A stretch of DNA of 12,408 nucleotides from Gammaproteobacteria bacterium (GCA_029879605.1 JAOUQA010000024.1:1-12408); one strand, 5' to 3'. Shown: positions 5,843-12,379, numbered from the stretch's first letter. The notes: generated from the letters alone by a model not told the origin. Numbers and translations are program-made.

Positions 5843-6763
5843 TTATTGAATCGACTTTAGTAGTTTGTTGAGGCCATCTTTTAGATGGGTATCAGCAATT
5901 ATATTGAGTTCTTTGTTCATCCGTTCAGGATTGGCCAGGGAATGAACAATGTCACCGGTTCGCGGCTCATCAAAACTGACATCTGTCTGGTTGCCAGTCA
6001 GTTCTGACAGGGTGTTGATCAGGTCAAGCAGGGATGTCTGTTTCCCCGTGGCTACATTACATGCACCCTGGTAGCTATTTTGCAATGCAGCGATATTTGT
6101 ACGTGCGACATCGCGTACATAAATAAAATCCCGGGTTTGCTTGCCATCACCAAATACTGTGACTGGCTGATTGGCTGTTATGCGATCAACAAACAGGGCG
6201 ATAACGCCTGCATAGGGTGATTTAGGATCCTGTCTTGGGCCATAGACATTAAAAAAACGCATTCCCAGAGAAGAAAAATTATATAAGCGATGATAAAGAT
6301 CGCAGTAAAGTTCGTTAATCTGTTTTTCCAGCCCGTAGGGTGATAGTTGTTTGACATCCAGGTTTTCATCCAGAGGTAATTTAGGTGGTTCGCCATAAAT
6401 TGCTGCTGATGACGCATAGACCAGTCTTTTAACATTGTTGTTACGTGCAGCTTCCATTACATTTACAAAGCCCAGAATATTCTGTTGAGCTGAAAATTCA
6501 GGGTCTTCCAGGGATGCGACAACTGAAACCTGGGCTGCCAGGTGCAGACAGTGGCTAACATCCTTCATGGCATTTTTTACCGTGTCGGCATCACAGATGT
6601 CACCTTCAATGAATTCCAGTAATGGGTGCTGGTCAGGTAAATTATGTCGGTGACCTGATGACAGGTTATCCAGTACCCTGACAGGTATGCCCTGTTCCAT
6701 AAGTAAATCTGCTGTATGTGAGCCTATAAAACCAGCGCCACCGGTGATTAATATCTTTTCCAT
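5843..6763 (-). CDS. NAD-dependent sugar-nucleotide epimerase/dehydratase (GalE-like, extended SDR)
   Basis: Probable C4-epimerase of a UDP-sugar, supplying precursors for surface polysaccharide. The 306 residues fit the extended short-chain dehydrogenase class. The NAD-binding loop GGAGFIG spans 8-14, with D32 at the end of strand 2. The catalytic set is S119 (YASSAAIYG) and Y143/K147 (SPYGLEKQ). RFFNVYGPRQ (about 168-177), GDGKQTRDFIYVRDVA and EPRTGDI are typical of UDP-glucose and UDP-GlcNAc 4-epimerases. The exact sugar cannot be read from these motifs. The gene stands alone, not in a polysaccharide cluster. It is divergent from purE across 128 bp, with a fair promoter in the gap. The ribosome site is weak (AATAGAG just before ATG). 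No terminator was seen after its stop. Confidence 0.88.
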   Translation of the reverse strand: MEKILITGGAGFIGSHTADLLMEQGIPVRVLDNLSSGHRHNLPDQHPLLEFIEGDICDADTVKNAMKDVSHCLHLAAQVSVVASLEDPEFSAQQNILGFVNVMEAARNNNVKRLVYASSAAIYGEPPKLPLDENLDVKQLSPYGLEKQINELYCDLYHRLYNFSSLGMRFFNVYGPRQDPKSPYAGVIALFVDRITANQPVTVFGDGKQTRDFIYVRDVARTNIAALQNSYQGACNVATGKQTSLLDLINTLSELTGNQTDVSFDEPRTGDIVHSLANPERMNKELNIIADTHLKDGLNKLLKSIQ

Positions 6764-6797
6764 CTCTATTGCTAACTTTTAATTTATTGTATTTAGA

Positions 6798-6827
6798 ATA
6801 ATAGGGTAGACTAATTTGGTTCGTAAA
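6798..6827 (-). promoter_or_regulatory. Promoter candidate for the epimerase gene
   Basis: On the minus strand, TTTACG (6827-6822, 4/6), an 18-bp spacer, then TATTAT (6803-6798, 5/6), about 35 bp before the ATG at 6763. Confidence 0.4.
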
Positions 6828-6841
6828 AAAATAAAGATTCA

Positions 6842-6849
6842 TATAAAAT
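6842..6849 (+). promoter_or_regulatory. -10 element candidate for purE-purK
   Basis: TATAAAAT contains overlapping 5/6 matches to TATAAT, about 45 bp before the purE ATG. No clear -35 is present. A short stem, ACCG (6852-6855)/CGGT (6863-6866), follows in the presumed leader. I see no PurR-type or PRPP/guanine riboswitch signature. Confidence 0.3.
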
Positions 6850-6891
6850 AGACCGTTTTCTCCGGTTCTGGCCGCAATACAGGTTGATGAG

Positions 6892-7386
6892 ATGGCAAAT
6901 ATGAAAGTGGGTGTGGTGATGGGCAGTAATAGTGACTGGCCAGTCATGCAGCATGCTATAGATCAGTTAGACGCTTTTGGTGTTGAGTATGAGGCACGTG
7001 TTGTATCCGCGCATAGAACACCCGAATTGTTATTTGAGTATGCAGCGACAGCCAGGGAAAGAGGCTTGAGTTGTATTATTGCAGGTGCCGGAGGTGCAGC
7101 TCATTTACCGGGTATGCTGGCAGCCAAGACTACTGTGCCAGTACTGGGTGTACCTGTACCATCACGTTATTTAAAAGGTATGGATTCATTGCTATCTATT
7201 GTGCAAATGCCAAAAGGTGTGCCAGTAGCAACGTTTGCGATAGGTGAGGCTGGAGCCGCCAATGCAGCTCTGTATGCGATTTCAATCCTGGCAGTTCAGG
7301 ATGTTAAGCTGGCTGAAAAACTGGCAGATTTTCGTGCAGATCAGCAGGATGCGGTACTGGCGATGGAATTACCCCCGGTCGAATAA
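6892..7386 (+). CDS. purE: N5-carboxyaminoimidazole ribonucleotide mutase
   Basis: Moves the carboxyl group of N5-CAIR to C4 to give CAIR in de novo purine synthesis. The 164 residues fit class I (bacterial) PurE. Motifs include GSNSDW (11-16), SAHRTP (39-44) with H41 matching the catalytic His45 of E. coli, and AGAGGAAHLPGM (64-75). SIVQMPKGVPV and GEAGAANAAL are also present. The ATG at 6892 has only a weak AGG 8 bp upstream. A second ATG at 6901 (Met4) is a possible start, and both leave the core intact. Its stop codon overlaps the start of purK (TAATG), so the two subunits of the pathway step are translated together. Confidence 0.97.
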   Translation: MANMKVGVVMGSNSDWPVMQHAIDQLDAFGVEYEARVVSAHRTPELLFEYAATARERGLSCIIAGAGGAAHLPGMLAAKTTVPVLGVPVPSRYLKGMDSLLSIVQMPKGVPVATFAIGEAGAANAALYAISILAVQDVKLAEKLADFRADQQDAVLAMELPPVE

Positions 7387-8504
7387 TGATCTTACCGGGT
7401 TCTACATTGGGTGTTCTGGGTGGCGGTCAGCTGGGTCGTATGTTCTGTGTGGCTGCCCGTACCATGGGTTATCAGACTATAGTGCTGGATCCTGATCCCT
7501 CAAGTCCTGCTGGACGTATTGCTGATGGTCATATTAAGGCTGATTACACAGATAAGGCGGCACTGGATCAGTTGGCGGATCAATGTGATGTGATTACCAC
7601 TGAGTTTGAAAATGTTCCTGCGGATAGTCTGCAGTACCTGCTGGATAAAAAGCCGGTCCATCCATCGCCAGATGTGGTAAAGATTGCCCAGAATCGAATT
7701 AAAGAAAAGAATTTTGCTGAAGCCCAGGGTATAGCTGCTGCGCCTTTTGCCGCTGTTTATAGTGAAAAAGATTTGCAGCAGGCGAGCCAGGTGGTCGGGT
7801 TCCCCGCTATTCTAAAATCAGCAACTTTGGGGTATGACGGTAAGGGCCAGTTTGTAGTTGATAATCTTCAGCAGGCAGAAGATGCGTATAGAAGTATGGC
7901 GGGTGTTGAAGCTGTGCTTGAAAAGAAAATGGCGTTGAAAAAAGAAATTTCTGTTTTACTGGCAAGAAATTCTCGAGGTGAGATTCAGTTTTATTCGCCG
8001 GCTGAAAATGAACATAGAAATGGTATTCTACATCAGTCAATTGTGCCTGCCAGGGTAGTCGATGAGCTGAAAGATCAGGCGATTGAGAAGACAATCAAGC
8101 TGGCCGAAGCCTTAAATTATGTTGGTGTGCTTGCTGTGGAGTTTTTCATTACAGATGATGGACAGTTAATTTTTAATGAAATGGCACCGCGGCCACACAA
8201 TAGCGGTCACTACACCAAGGATGCCAGTGTGACTTCGCAATTCGAGCAGCAGGTACGGGTTATTTGTGAATTACCGCCAGGAGATGCAAGACTGGTTTCT
8301 CCCGTAGTGATGGTGAATATGCTGGGTGACTTATGGGATCCTGACTGGTCTGTCTTATTATCTGAACCAGGCGTGAAACTGCATTTGTATGGTAAGAAAG
8401 ATGCTCGTCCGGGGCGTAAAATGGGGCATTTTAATGTGCTCGATAAGGACGTTAATAATGCTATTGCTGTTGCAGAACGCCTGTTTAAACGACTGGTCGA
8501 TTAA
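7386..8504 (+). CDS. purK: N5-carboxyaminoimidazole ribonucleotide synthase
   Basis: ATP-grasp enzyme that carboxylates AIR with bicarbonate and ATP to N5-CAIR, the substrate of PurE. The 372 residues compare with about 355 in E. coli. The N-terminal pre-ATP-grasp fold holds GVLGGGQLGRM (9-19). The ATP-binding region has ILKSATLGYDGKGQ (142-155) with K144. The C-terminal ATP-grasp motif is FNEMAPRPHNSGHYT (263-277), with the metal-binding E265 and N272. SQFEQQVR (284-291) follows, as in all PurK. The start overlaps the purE stop by one base, and a separate ribosome site is not obvious. No terminator was seen downstream; a new promoter starts about 45 bp after the stop. Confidence 0.97.
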   Translation: MILPGSTLGVLGGGQLGRMFCVAARTMGYQTIVLDPDPSSPAGRIADGHIKADYTDKAALDQLADQCDVITTEFENVPADSLQYLLDKKPVHPSPDVVKIAQNRIKEKNFAEAQGIAAAPFAAVYSEKDLQQASQVVGFPAILKSATLGYDGKGQFVVDNLQQAEDAYRSMAGVEAVLEKKMALKKEISVLLARNSRGEIQFYSPAENEHRNGILHQSIVPARVVDELKDQAIEKTIKLAEALNYVGVLAVEFFITDDGQLIFNEMAPRPHNSGHYTKDASVTSQFEQQVRVICELPPGDARLVSPVVMVNMLGDLWDPDWSVLLSEPGVKLHLYGKKDARPGRKMGHFNVLDKDVNNAIAVAERLFKRLVD

Positions 8505-8549
8505 TTCTGCACAAATTTGTAATAGTTGAACTCATTCCTGTTGAATCAT

Positions 8550-8578
8550 TTGATGTTTGTTTATACTCTGACCATAAT
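8550..8578 (+). promoter_or_regulatory. Promoter candidate for the 142-aa / 169-aa gene pair
   Basis: TTGATG (8550-8555, 4/6), a 17-bp spacer, and CATAAT (8573-8578, 5/6), 35 bp before the ATG at 8614. Confidence 0.42.
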
Positions 8579-8613
8579 CATACTAAGATGATGTGAAGTA
8601 TGGGAGGTGAGAT

Positions 8614-9042
8614 ATGAGCCTGTCTGGTCCTGTGGAAGAATTTGATGGTCTGTTAAACAGGCTGGAAAACAGGGAAATGATTGCTTTTCTTAAGCGATAT
8701 CAGCCATCAGCACATGCAGATATAGTCGATTTGTTAATCAAATCTGCTGAGGGCCTGTCAGATATTCATTTTTATTGTCCTGATACCGATAACCATGCTT
8801 ACTATATTGTGCATACATCCGAGGGTGTGATGTTTGCTGCTGCAATAGGTATGAGTGGATTAATGTATAAATTGCCAGAGCAGGGAATAAAAGACGCATT
8901 AGTAAAAGGCGGCGAAATTATTGCTGAACTGGGTGAGAGCTGGGTGAGTTTTGATCCATTCTGGCCTGAAGAAAATAGAGAAAATTTTTCAATTAAAAAC
9001 ATGAAGCATTGGTGTAAGCTGGCATTCGATGCGAGCAAATAA
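8614..9042 (+). CDS. Hypothetical protein, 142 aa, soluble alpha/beta
   Basis: Not recognised. A soluble acidic protein with no signal peptide or membrane helix. The N-terminal third is helical (EFDGLLNRLENREMIAFLKR). The middle contains alternating strands with aromatic residues (SDIHFYCPDTDNHAYYIVHT), then helical or turn-rich segments with Gly (AAAIGMSGLMYKL, VKGGEIIAELGESW). It ends with SFDPFWPEENREN and a Trp/Lys-rich helix. A strong ribosome site, GGAGGTGA (8603-8610), precedes the ATG and confirms the start. The 41-bp gap to the next gene suggests a shared transcript. It follows purK, but the internal promoter and unrelated content argue against a role in purine synthesis. Confidence 0.8.
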   Translation: MSLSGPVEEFDGLLNRLENREMIAFLKRYQPSAHADIVDLLIKSAEGLSDIHFYCPDTDNHAYYIVHTSEGVMFAAAIGMSGLMYKLPEQGIKDALVKGGEIIAELGESWVSFDPFWPEENRENFSIKNMKHWCKLAFDASK

Positions 9043-9083
9043 AAATATAATTTTAAAAATGAAATATCAGGAGGATAACTAAT

Positions 9084-9593
9084 ATGGCATTACTCATGCC
9101 AAGCGCGATACGTCTTTACCGAGTTTTAGCAATCCTGGGTTTTTTAATTGTTGTTATCTCAGTTTTATATGCCTGGGTAAAAATAAATCAATATGAAATT
9201 TCAGTTGTTAATACCTATGAAAATGCAGTCAGGACATCCATGGAAGTTGATGCTATTAATGATGAGCTAAAGCATATTGAAAAGGCTCTGCAGGCAGTAG
9301 GGCAGGAAGATAATGTGAGTGGTGATGTTGTAGCTGATGGCATTTCATATTCATCATATGAAATAGAGCGGTTACGTGCAGAGAAAGCCAATTTGCTATT
9401 GTTTAAAAAAGAAAAAGAGCTTGATCTTGCTTCAACAAGCCATGTCAAAAAGTATGTTATGAATGAGATACGCCTGTTGTTCATTATTATGATAATTGTT
9501 TTGTTTGTTGGTATTTTATTAACAGTGCTGGGTATTTTAGGTTGGTATCTTAAAATTGAGTTATTTGAAGATAGAAGAAAGAAACCAAGATAA
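9084..9593 (+). CDS. Two-helix inner-membrane protein with periplasmic coiled coil, function unknown
   Basis: Not recognised by family, but the architecture is clear. N-terminal positive residues R10/R13 precede TM1 (about 14-33). A roughly 95-residue hydrophilic loop follows, containing helical heptad-like segments (ELKHIEKALQAVG; SYEIERLRAEKANLLLFKKEKEL). TM2 spans about 131-156, and the tail is short and basic, with FEDRRKKPR at its end. By the positive-inside rule both ends are cytoplasmic and the loop is periplasmic. A consensus ribosome site, AGGAGG (9069-9074), lies 9 bp before the ATG. It is probably co-transcribed with the 142-aa gene. The pattern is reminiscent of small scaffold or chain-length-type membrane proteins, but no specific motif supports that. 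No terminator was seen after it. Confidence 0.82.
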   Translation: MALLMPSAIRLYRVLAILGFLIVVISVLYAWVKINQYEISVVNTYENAVRTSMEVDAINDELKHIEKALQAVGQEDNVSGDVVADGISYSSYEIERLRAEKANLLLFKKEKELDLASTSHVKKYVMNEIRLLFIIMIIVLFVGILLTVLGILGWYLKIELFEDRRKKPR

Positions 9594-9937
9594 AATTGTT
9601 AAGTGCGTGAAGAAATGTTGAATTATTTCGGAGACGGCCTTTAAAAATAGCATTGCAGAATATATAAGTAAAGGATTTTTTGAGAAAGTCAGGTTTTATA
9701 AATAATTACTTGACCCATGTGGCGCTATCTTCTATAAGTGTTACTAAATGTTATTTAAAATTTTAATAAAGGGGGTGAAATAGTTTTTTTTAAGCAGGAT
9801 TGACCATTTGGTAACTAAATCATAAAAATGGTATGAGAAAACATGAGTCCAATATTTAGAATGCTATTAATTCTTTATGTGTCCCAGGTTAGTAGGCCAT
9901 TTTTATCAAATAAGATTTTAACAAAAGGTGAATTTAT
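9594..9937. other. 344-bp intergenic region: promoter and long leader of phoH
   Basis: AT-rich, without a credible gene. It contains a good sigma-70 promoter (9710-9738) and a second TTGACC at 9800-9805 with only a poor -10 downstream. A 10-bp perfect inverted repeat, ATAAAAATGG (9822-9831)/CCATTTTTAT (9897-9906), encloses 65 nt in the presumed phoH leader. I did not recognise any known riboswitch consensus. 9594-9700 shows nothing notable. Confidence 0.5.
9710..9738 (+). promoter_or_regulatory. phoH promoter, sigma-70 type
   Basis: TTGACC (9710-9715, 5/6), an exact 17-bp spacer and TATAAG (9733-9738, 5/6). Transcription from here would give a leader of about 190 nt before phoH. Confidence 0.5.
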
Positions 9938-10693
9938 ATGGCTAAAAAAAATGTAGCCAGAAAAAAGGCGATGCGAACATCACGCAAACGAGGCTCAAAT
10001 AATTCAGTTGTCGTTGATATAAATACTCATAACGCATACTTAAATGCGCAGCTAACTTCCCCTCCCCCTTCAAAACCCTTCAAAGCACGTACAAAATCCC
10101 AGTCACAATATATAGCAGGAATAAAATCAAATAAATTAACATTTGGTATTGGGCCTGCAGGTACAGGAAAAAGTTATTGTGCGGGTGCGCTAGCTGCTGA
10201 AGAGCTTGAAAGCAGGCGTATAGATCGTATTATTATTAGTCGACCAGCTGTTGAAGCAGGCGAAAATATGGGTTTTCTGCCTGGCGATCTACAGGAGAAA
10301 TTTGACCCTTATTTTGACGCATTTAGAGACTGTCTTATTGATCGTCTGGGTAAAGGCGTGGTTGAGTGTGGAATTAAGAATGACAGGATTGTTGTTTCCC
10401 CACTGGCATATCTTCGGGGAAAAACATTTAATGATGCATTTGTTGTGCTTGATGAGGCGCAAAATTGCACACAGATGCAATTAAAAATGTTTTTAACGCG
10501 AATAGGAGAGAACTGCAGGGTTGTTGTGAATGGTGATATTCGACAGTCAGATATAGGTTGTAAGTCGGGATTGCGAGATGCTATTGACAGACTGGGTGGA
10601 ATTGAGGGAGTATACGTACACGAGTTTTATCATGAGGATATTGTTCGTAGTGGTCTGGTAAAAGACATTATTCAGTGTTACGAGCAAAATTAA
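9938..10693 (+). CDS. phoH: PhoH-family P-loop ATPase
   Basis: Cytoplasmic ATP-binding protein of the PhoH family, related to the helicase-like ATPase domain; relatives have been linked to phosphate starvation or RNA metabolism, and the true role is unsettled. Of 251 residues, the first 20 are very basic (RKKAMRTSRKRG), suggesting nucleic-acid contact. Residues 20-55 are a Pro/Ser-rich linker. The ATPase domain has Walker A GPAGTGKS (72-79), ISRPAVEAGENMGFLPGD (100-117), and Walker B VVLDEAQN (169-176). NGDIRQSD supplies the sensor-like motif. No N-terminal PIN or C-terminal KH domain is present, so this is the short single-domain form. The ribosome site AAAGGTG lies about 7 bp before the ATG. 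The gene stands alone between its promoter and a strong terminator. Confidence 0.92.
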   Translation: MAKKNVARKKAMRTSRKRGSNNSVVVDINTHNAYLNAQLTSPPPSKPFKARTKSQSQYIAGIKSNKLTFGIGPAGTGKSYCAGALAAEELESRRIDRIIISRPAVEAGENMGFLPGDLQEKFDPYFDAFRDCLIDRLGKGVVECGIKNDRIVVSPLAYLRGKTFNDAFVVLDEAQNCTQMQLKMFLTRIGENCRVVVNGDIRQSDIGCKSGLRDAIDRLGGIEGVYVHEFYHEDIVRSGLVKDIIQCYEQN

Positions 10694-10697
10694 TTTA

Positions 10698-10715
10698 ACT
10701 GATAGAAATATCAGT
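10698..10715 (+). repeat. 7-bp hairpin with GAAA tetraloop after phoH
   Basis: ACTGATA (10698-10704), GAAA, TATCAGT (10709-10715), starting 5 bp after the phoH stop. GNRA loops stabilise RNA hairpins. There is no T-run, so it is not a terminator by itself. It may protect the 3' end together with the terminator downstream. Confidence 0.5.
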
Positions 10716-10751
10716 AACCAGGATAATAATAATAACTTCTTTTGTTATTCC

Positions 10752-10778
10752 AGGGCGCTAAGGCGCCCTTTTGTTTTT
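10752..10778 (+). terminator. Rho-independent terminator after phoH
   Basis: AGGGCGC (10752-10758), loop TAAG, GCGCCCT (10763-10769): 7 bp, mostly G-C, followed by TTTTGTTTTT. It is a textbook intrinsic terminator about 60 bp after phoH, and only 59 bp before the greB start. Confidence 0.9.
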
Positions 10779-10876
10779 ATCGGTAGATACAGACTGATAT
10801 CACCAGGAAATTCACATTGCATCACGTATGGGTAGATACAGGCCTCCATCACCAAAAAGTTCGCATTACATCACGC
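10779..10876 (+). repeat. Imperfect 49-bp tandem repeat at the 5' end of greB
   Basis: Unit 1 (10779-10827) and unit 2 (10828-10876) match at 37 of 49 positions with no gaps. Unit 2 is the first codons of greB. Unit 1 reads IGRYRLISPGNSHCIT in the equivalent frame, against MGRYRPPSPKSSHYIT in the gene (10 of 16 residues equal), with ATC where greB has ATG, then TAT GGG TAG. It is best explained as an old duplication of the greB 5' end whose upstream copy has decayed. Because 49 is not a multiple of 3, the copy is out of frame with greB. Confidence 0.85.
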
Positions 10877-11334
10877 CGGAAGGAAAACAGAAGCTGGTAG
10901 ATGAGTTTGATTATCTATGGCGCACAAAACGCCCCGAAGTAACCCGGGCATTGTCTGAAGCCGCTGCTGAAGGTGATCGTTCAGAGAATGCTGAATACAT
11001 TTATCGAAAAAAAGAATTACGTGAAATTGATCGCCGCGTACGTTATTTGTCAAAACGTCTTGATGAATTAATTGTTGTTGATCGGTCGCCGGATAATGAA
11101 AAACAGGTATTTTTTGGTGCATGGGTAGCGCTGGAAAATGAGTCCGCTGAAGTTGTGCGTTATCGTATTGTTGGACCTGATGAATTTGATGTCGACCCTT
11201 TGTATATTAGTATGGATTCGCCTGTTGCCAGGGCGGTGTTGAGAAAACATGAAGGTGATGAGGTTGTTGTCGTTAGTCCAAAAGGGGAAATCATTTATTC
11301 AATATTAGAAATTCGCTATACGCCTTTTGATTAA
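10828..11334 (+). CDS. greB: Transcript cleavage factor GreB
   Basis: Rescues backtracked RNA polymerase by stimulating cleavage of the 3' end of the nascent RNA through the secondary channel. The 168 residues comprise an N-terminal antiparallel coiled coil (about 15-85) and a C-terminal FKBP-like domain (about 90-165). The acidic tip GDRSENAEY carries D50 and E53, equivalent to the D41/E44 pair that holds catalytic Mg. LREIDRRVRYL and VFFGAWV are GreB-type rather than GreA-type. The start ATG has no ribosome site: the upstream 25 bp are occupied by the decayed copy of the gene's own 5' end. The N-terminal MGRYRPP...ITPEG segment looks like a conserved GreB extension, supporting this ATG. No promoter was recognised between the phoH terminator and the start, so the transcription start is unresolved. 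Confidence 0.95.
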   Translation: MGRYRPPSPKSSHYITPEGKQKLVDEFDYLWRTKRPEVTRALSEAAAEGDRSENAEYIYRKKELREIDRRVRYLSKRLDELIVVDRSPDNEKQVFFGAWVALENESAEVVRYRIVGPDEFDVDPLYISMDSPVARAVLRKHEGDEVVVVSPKGEIIYSILEIRYTPFD

Positions 11335-11358
11335 AGTTTCCAGGTTGTTTGTCGCTAA
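11332..11358 (+). promoter_or_regulatory. Sigma-28 (FliA) promoter of motY
   Basis: TAAAGTTT (11332-11339) is an exact match to the known -35 consensus. An 11-bp spacer follows, then GTCGCTAA (11351-11358), which matches GCCGATAA at 6 of 8 positions. The -35 overlaps the TAA stop of greB. The expected start is near 11364-11366, a leader of about 24 nt. Confidence 0.75.
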
Positions 11359-11388
11359 GTTGTAAAGCTATTAAGGCTTTTACAACTT
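11357..11388. repeat. 10-bp perfect inverted repeat abutting the motY start codon
   Basis: AAGTTGTAAA (11357-11366) and TTTACAACTT (11379-11388) are exact complements; the ATG begins at 11389. The 12-nt loop contains TTAAGG (11371-11376), the only ribosome-site-like sequence before motY. The left arm overlaps the last two bases of the sigma-28 -10 element and the likely start point. No T-run follows, so it is not a terminator. Confidence 0.75.
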
Positions 11389-12246
11389 ATGATTAAAACC
11401 GTCTTTCATGTGTTGATGTTTCTTATTGTGGGTCTCGCCCAGGCAAATCAGAAATTCCAGGCAAGTTTTGCTGAGTCACGCTGGACTTTGCATGCTTCGC
11501 CAGTTCGTTGCCAATTGAGTCACCCTATACCTCGTTATGGCCAGGGTAATTTTGTGCATTCATCTAATGGTGAGCTTGTATTTAGTCTTGATGTTCTGCA
11601 ACCACCGATGCAGGATGGTGTGGCAAGTATGGCATCGGTGCCATCTTTCTGGAAACAGGCGGTGAAACCCAGGGATATTGGTGAGTTTTCAGTTAGTGCG
11701 GGTAAGACGCCTATTTATGCAACCCATGCCATAGCATTAAGAATTTTATATGAGCTGGATGCAGGTATGTTTGCTGTTTTGCATTATAAGGACTGGGCTG
11801 ACCGGCGTGATGATGTCAGTGTAGCCCTGTCTCCCGTGCGTTTTCGTGAGGTTTTACCAGGCTTCCAGAAATGTATCAGCGACTTATTGCCCTACAGCTT
11901 TGATGATTTGCGAGTATCCACTGTCACATTTCATTTGAATAAATCAGGTCTAACTGAGCAGGCCCGGCAGATCCTGGAAAATCCGGCCCTTTATGCCAGG
12001 GAGTTCGAAAATATCAAAATAGTGGTAGAAGGTCATACGGACGCGATTGGTAGCCGTTATTACAATCATCGTTTATCAAGAAAACGAGCTCAGTCGGTTA
12101 AAGACTTTCTGGTTTCAAAGGGAGTTCCGGCTGGCAGGGTAGTGTTAAAAGGCTTTGGTGAGCGCAAGCCAGTGGCGACTAATTATACTGAAAGGGGCCG
12201 GGCAGCAAATCGTCGAGTTAAAGTGACCTTAAATATGACGAAATAA
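11389..12246 (+). CDS. motY: Flagellar motor T-ring protein MotY (OmpA-like peptidoglycan-binding domain)
   Basis: Periplasmic component of the T ring, which holds the stator units around sodium-driven polar flagellar motors in Vibrio and related bacteria. Of 285 residues, 1-19 form a signal peptide ending AQA. The N-terminal domain contains RCQLSHPIPRYGQGNF (40-55), closely resembling the Vibrio MotY segment CRLIHPIPNYG. C41 and C162 (KCISDLLPYSF) correspond to the conserved disulphide pair. The C-terminal OmpA/Pal domain (about 175-285) has VEGHTDAIGS (213-222), with D218 and R233 in the peptidoglycan site, then GFGERKPVA and RAANRRV. The sigma-28 promoter fits late flagellar expression. 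The ribosome site is weak and lies within an inverted repeat. No other flagellar gene is nearby, which is usual for motY. A generic OmpA-family lipoprotein is unlikely, as there is no lipobox and the N-domain match is specific. Confidence 0.92.
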   Translation: MIKTVFHVLMFLIVGLAQANQKFQASFAESRWTLHASPVRCQLSHPIPRYGQGNFVHSSNGELVFSLDVLQPPMQDGVASMASVPSFWKQAVKPRDIGEFSVSAGKTPIYATHAIALRILYELDAGMFAVLHYKDWADRRDDVSVALSPVRFREVLPGFQKCISDLLPYSFDDLRVSTVTFHLNKSGLTEQARQILENPALYAREFENIKIVVEGHTDAIGSRYYNHRLSRKRAQSVKDFLVSKGVPAGRVVLKGFGERKPVATNYTERGRAANRRVKVTLNMTK

Positions 12247-12264
12247 GGCGCATTGAGAATGTGT

Positions 12265-12301
12265 CCAGGTTGCTGTATGTGGTCACCTGGCGAGATTTTT
12301 T
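12265..12301 (+). terminator. Terminator-like hairpin 1 after motY
   Basis: CCAGGT (12265-12270)/ACCTGG (12285-12290), with a 14-nt loop, followed after CGAGA by six T (12296-12301). The long loop and 5-nt gap before the T-run make it a weak intrinsic terminator. Confidence 0.4.
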
Positions 12302-12361
12302 CTGTATAAGACCCCAGGCTACATCTTTTGGGATTTATAACGGGGTTTTTTCTGCATAAGA
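12291..12361 (+). repeat. Direct repeat of a terminator-tail sequence, period 50 bp
   Basis: 12291-12311 and 12341-12361 match at 18 of 21 positions. The core TTTTTTCTGyATAAGA differs at one base. Each copy follows the right arm of a hairpin. Confidence 0.6.
12311..12351 (+). terminator. Terminator-like hairpin 2 after motY
   Basis: ACCCC (12311-12315)/GGGGT (12342-12346), directly followed by a T-run to 12351. The 26-nt loop is long. An alternative pairing, TACATCTT (12320-12327) with AAGATGTA (12358-12365), would compete with it. Confidence 0.35.
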
Positions 12362-12370
12362 TGTAAAGCT

Positions 12371-12379
12371 TGGTATAAT
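12371..12379 (+). promoter_or_regulatory. Extended -10 promoter for a gene beyond the right edge
   Basis: TGGTATAAT has the TGn extension and a perfect TATAAT (12374-12379). The following GTGCGCCC is a GC-rich discriminator, as often seen in stringently controlled promoters. No good -35 is present. GGAG (12400-12403) may be a ribosome site for the next gene, which starts outside the window. Confidence 0.6.

Noticed and set aside
6764..6891. Purine or PRPP riboswitch before purE
   Set aside because: Only a 4-bp stem is visible; none of the conserved riboswitch core sequences is present.
9843..9956. 37-codon reading frame beginning MSPIFRMLLILY, overlapping the phoH start
   Set aside because: Poor ribosome site, lies in the phoH leader and overlaps a well-supported gene; a leader peptide is possible but unsupported.
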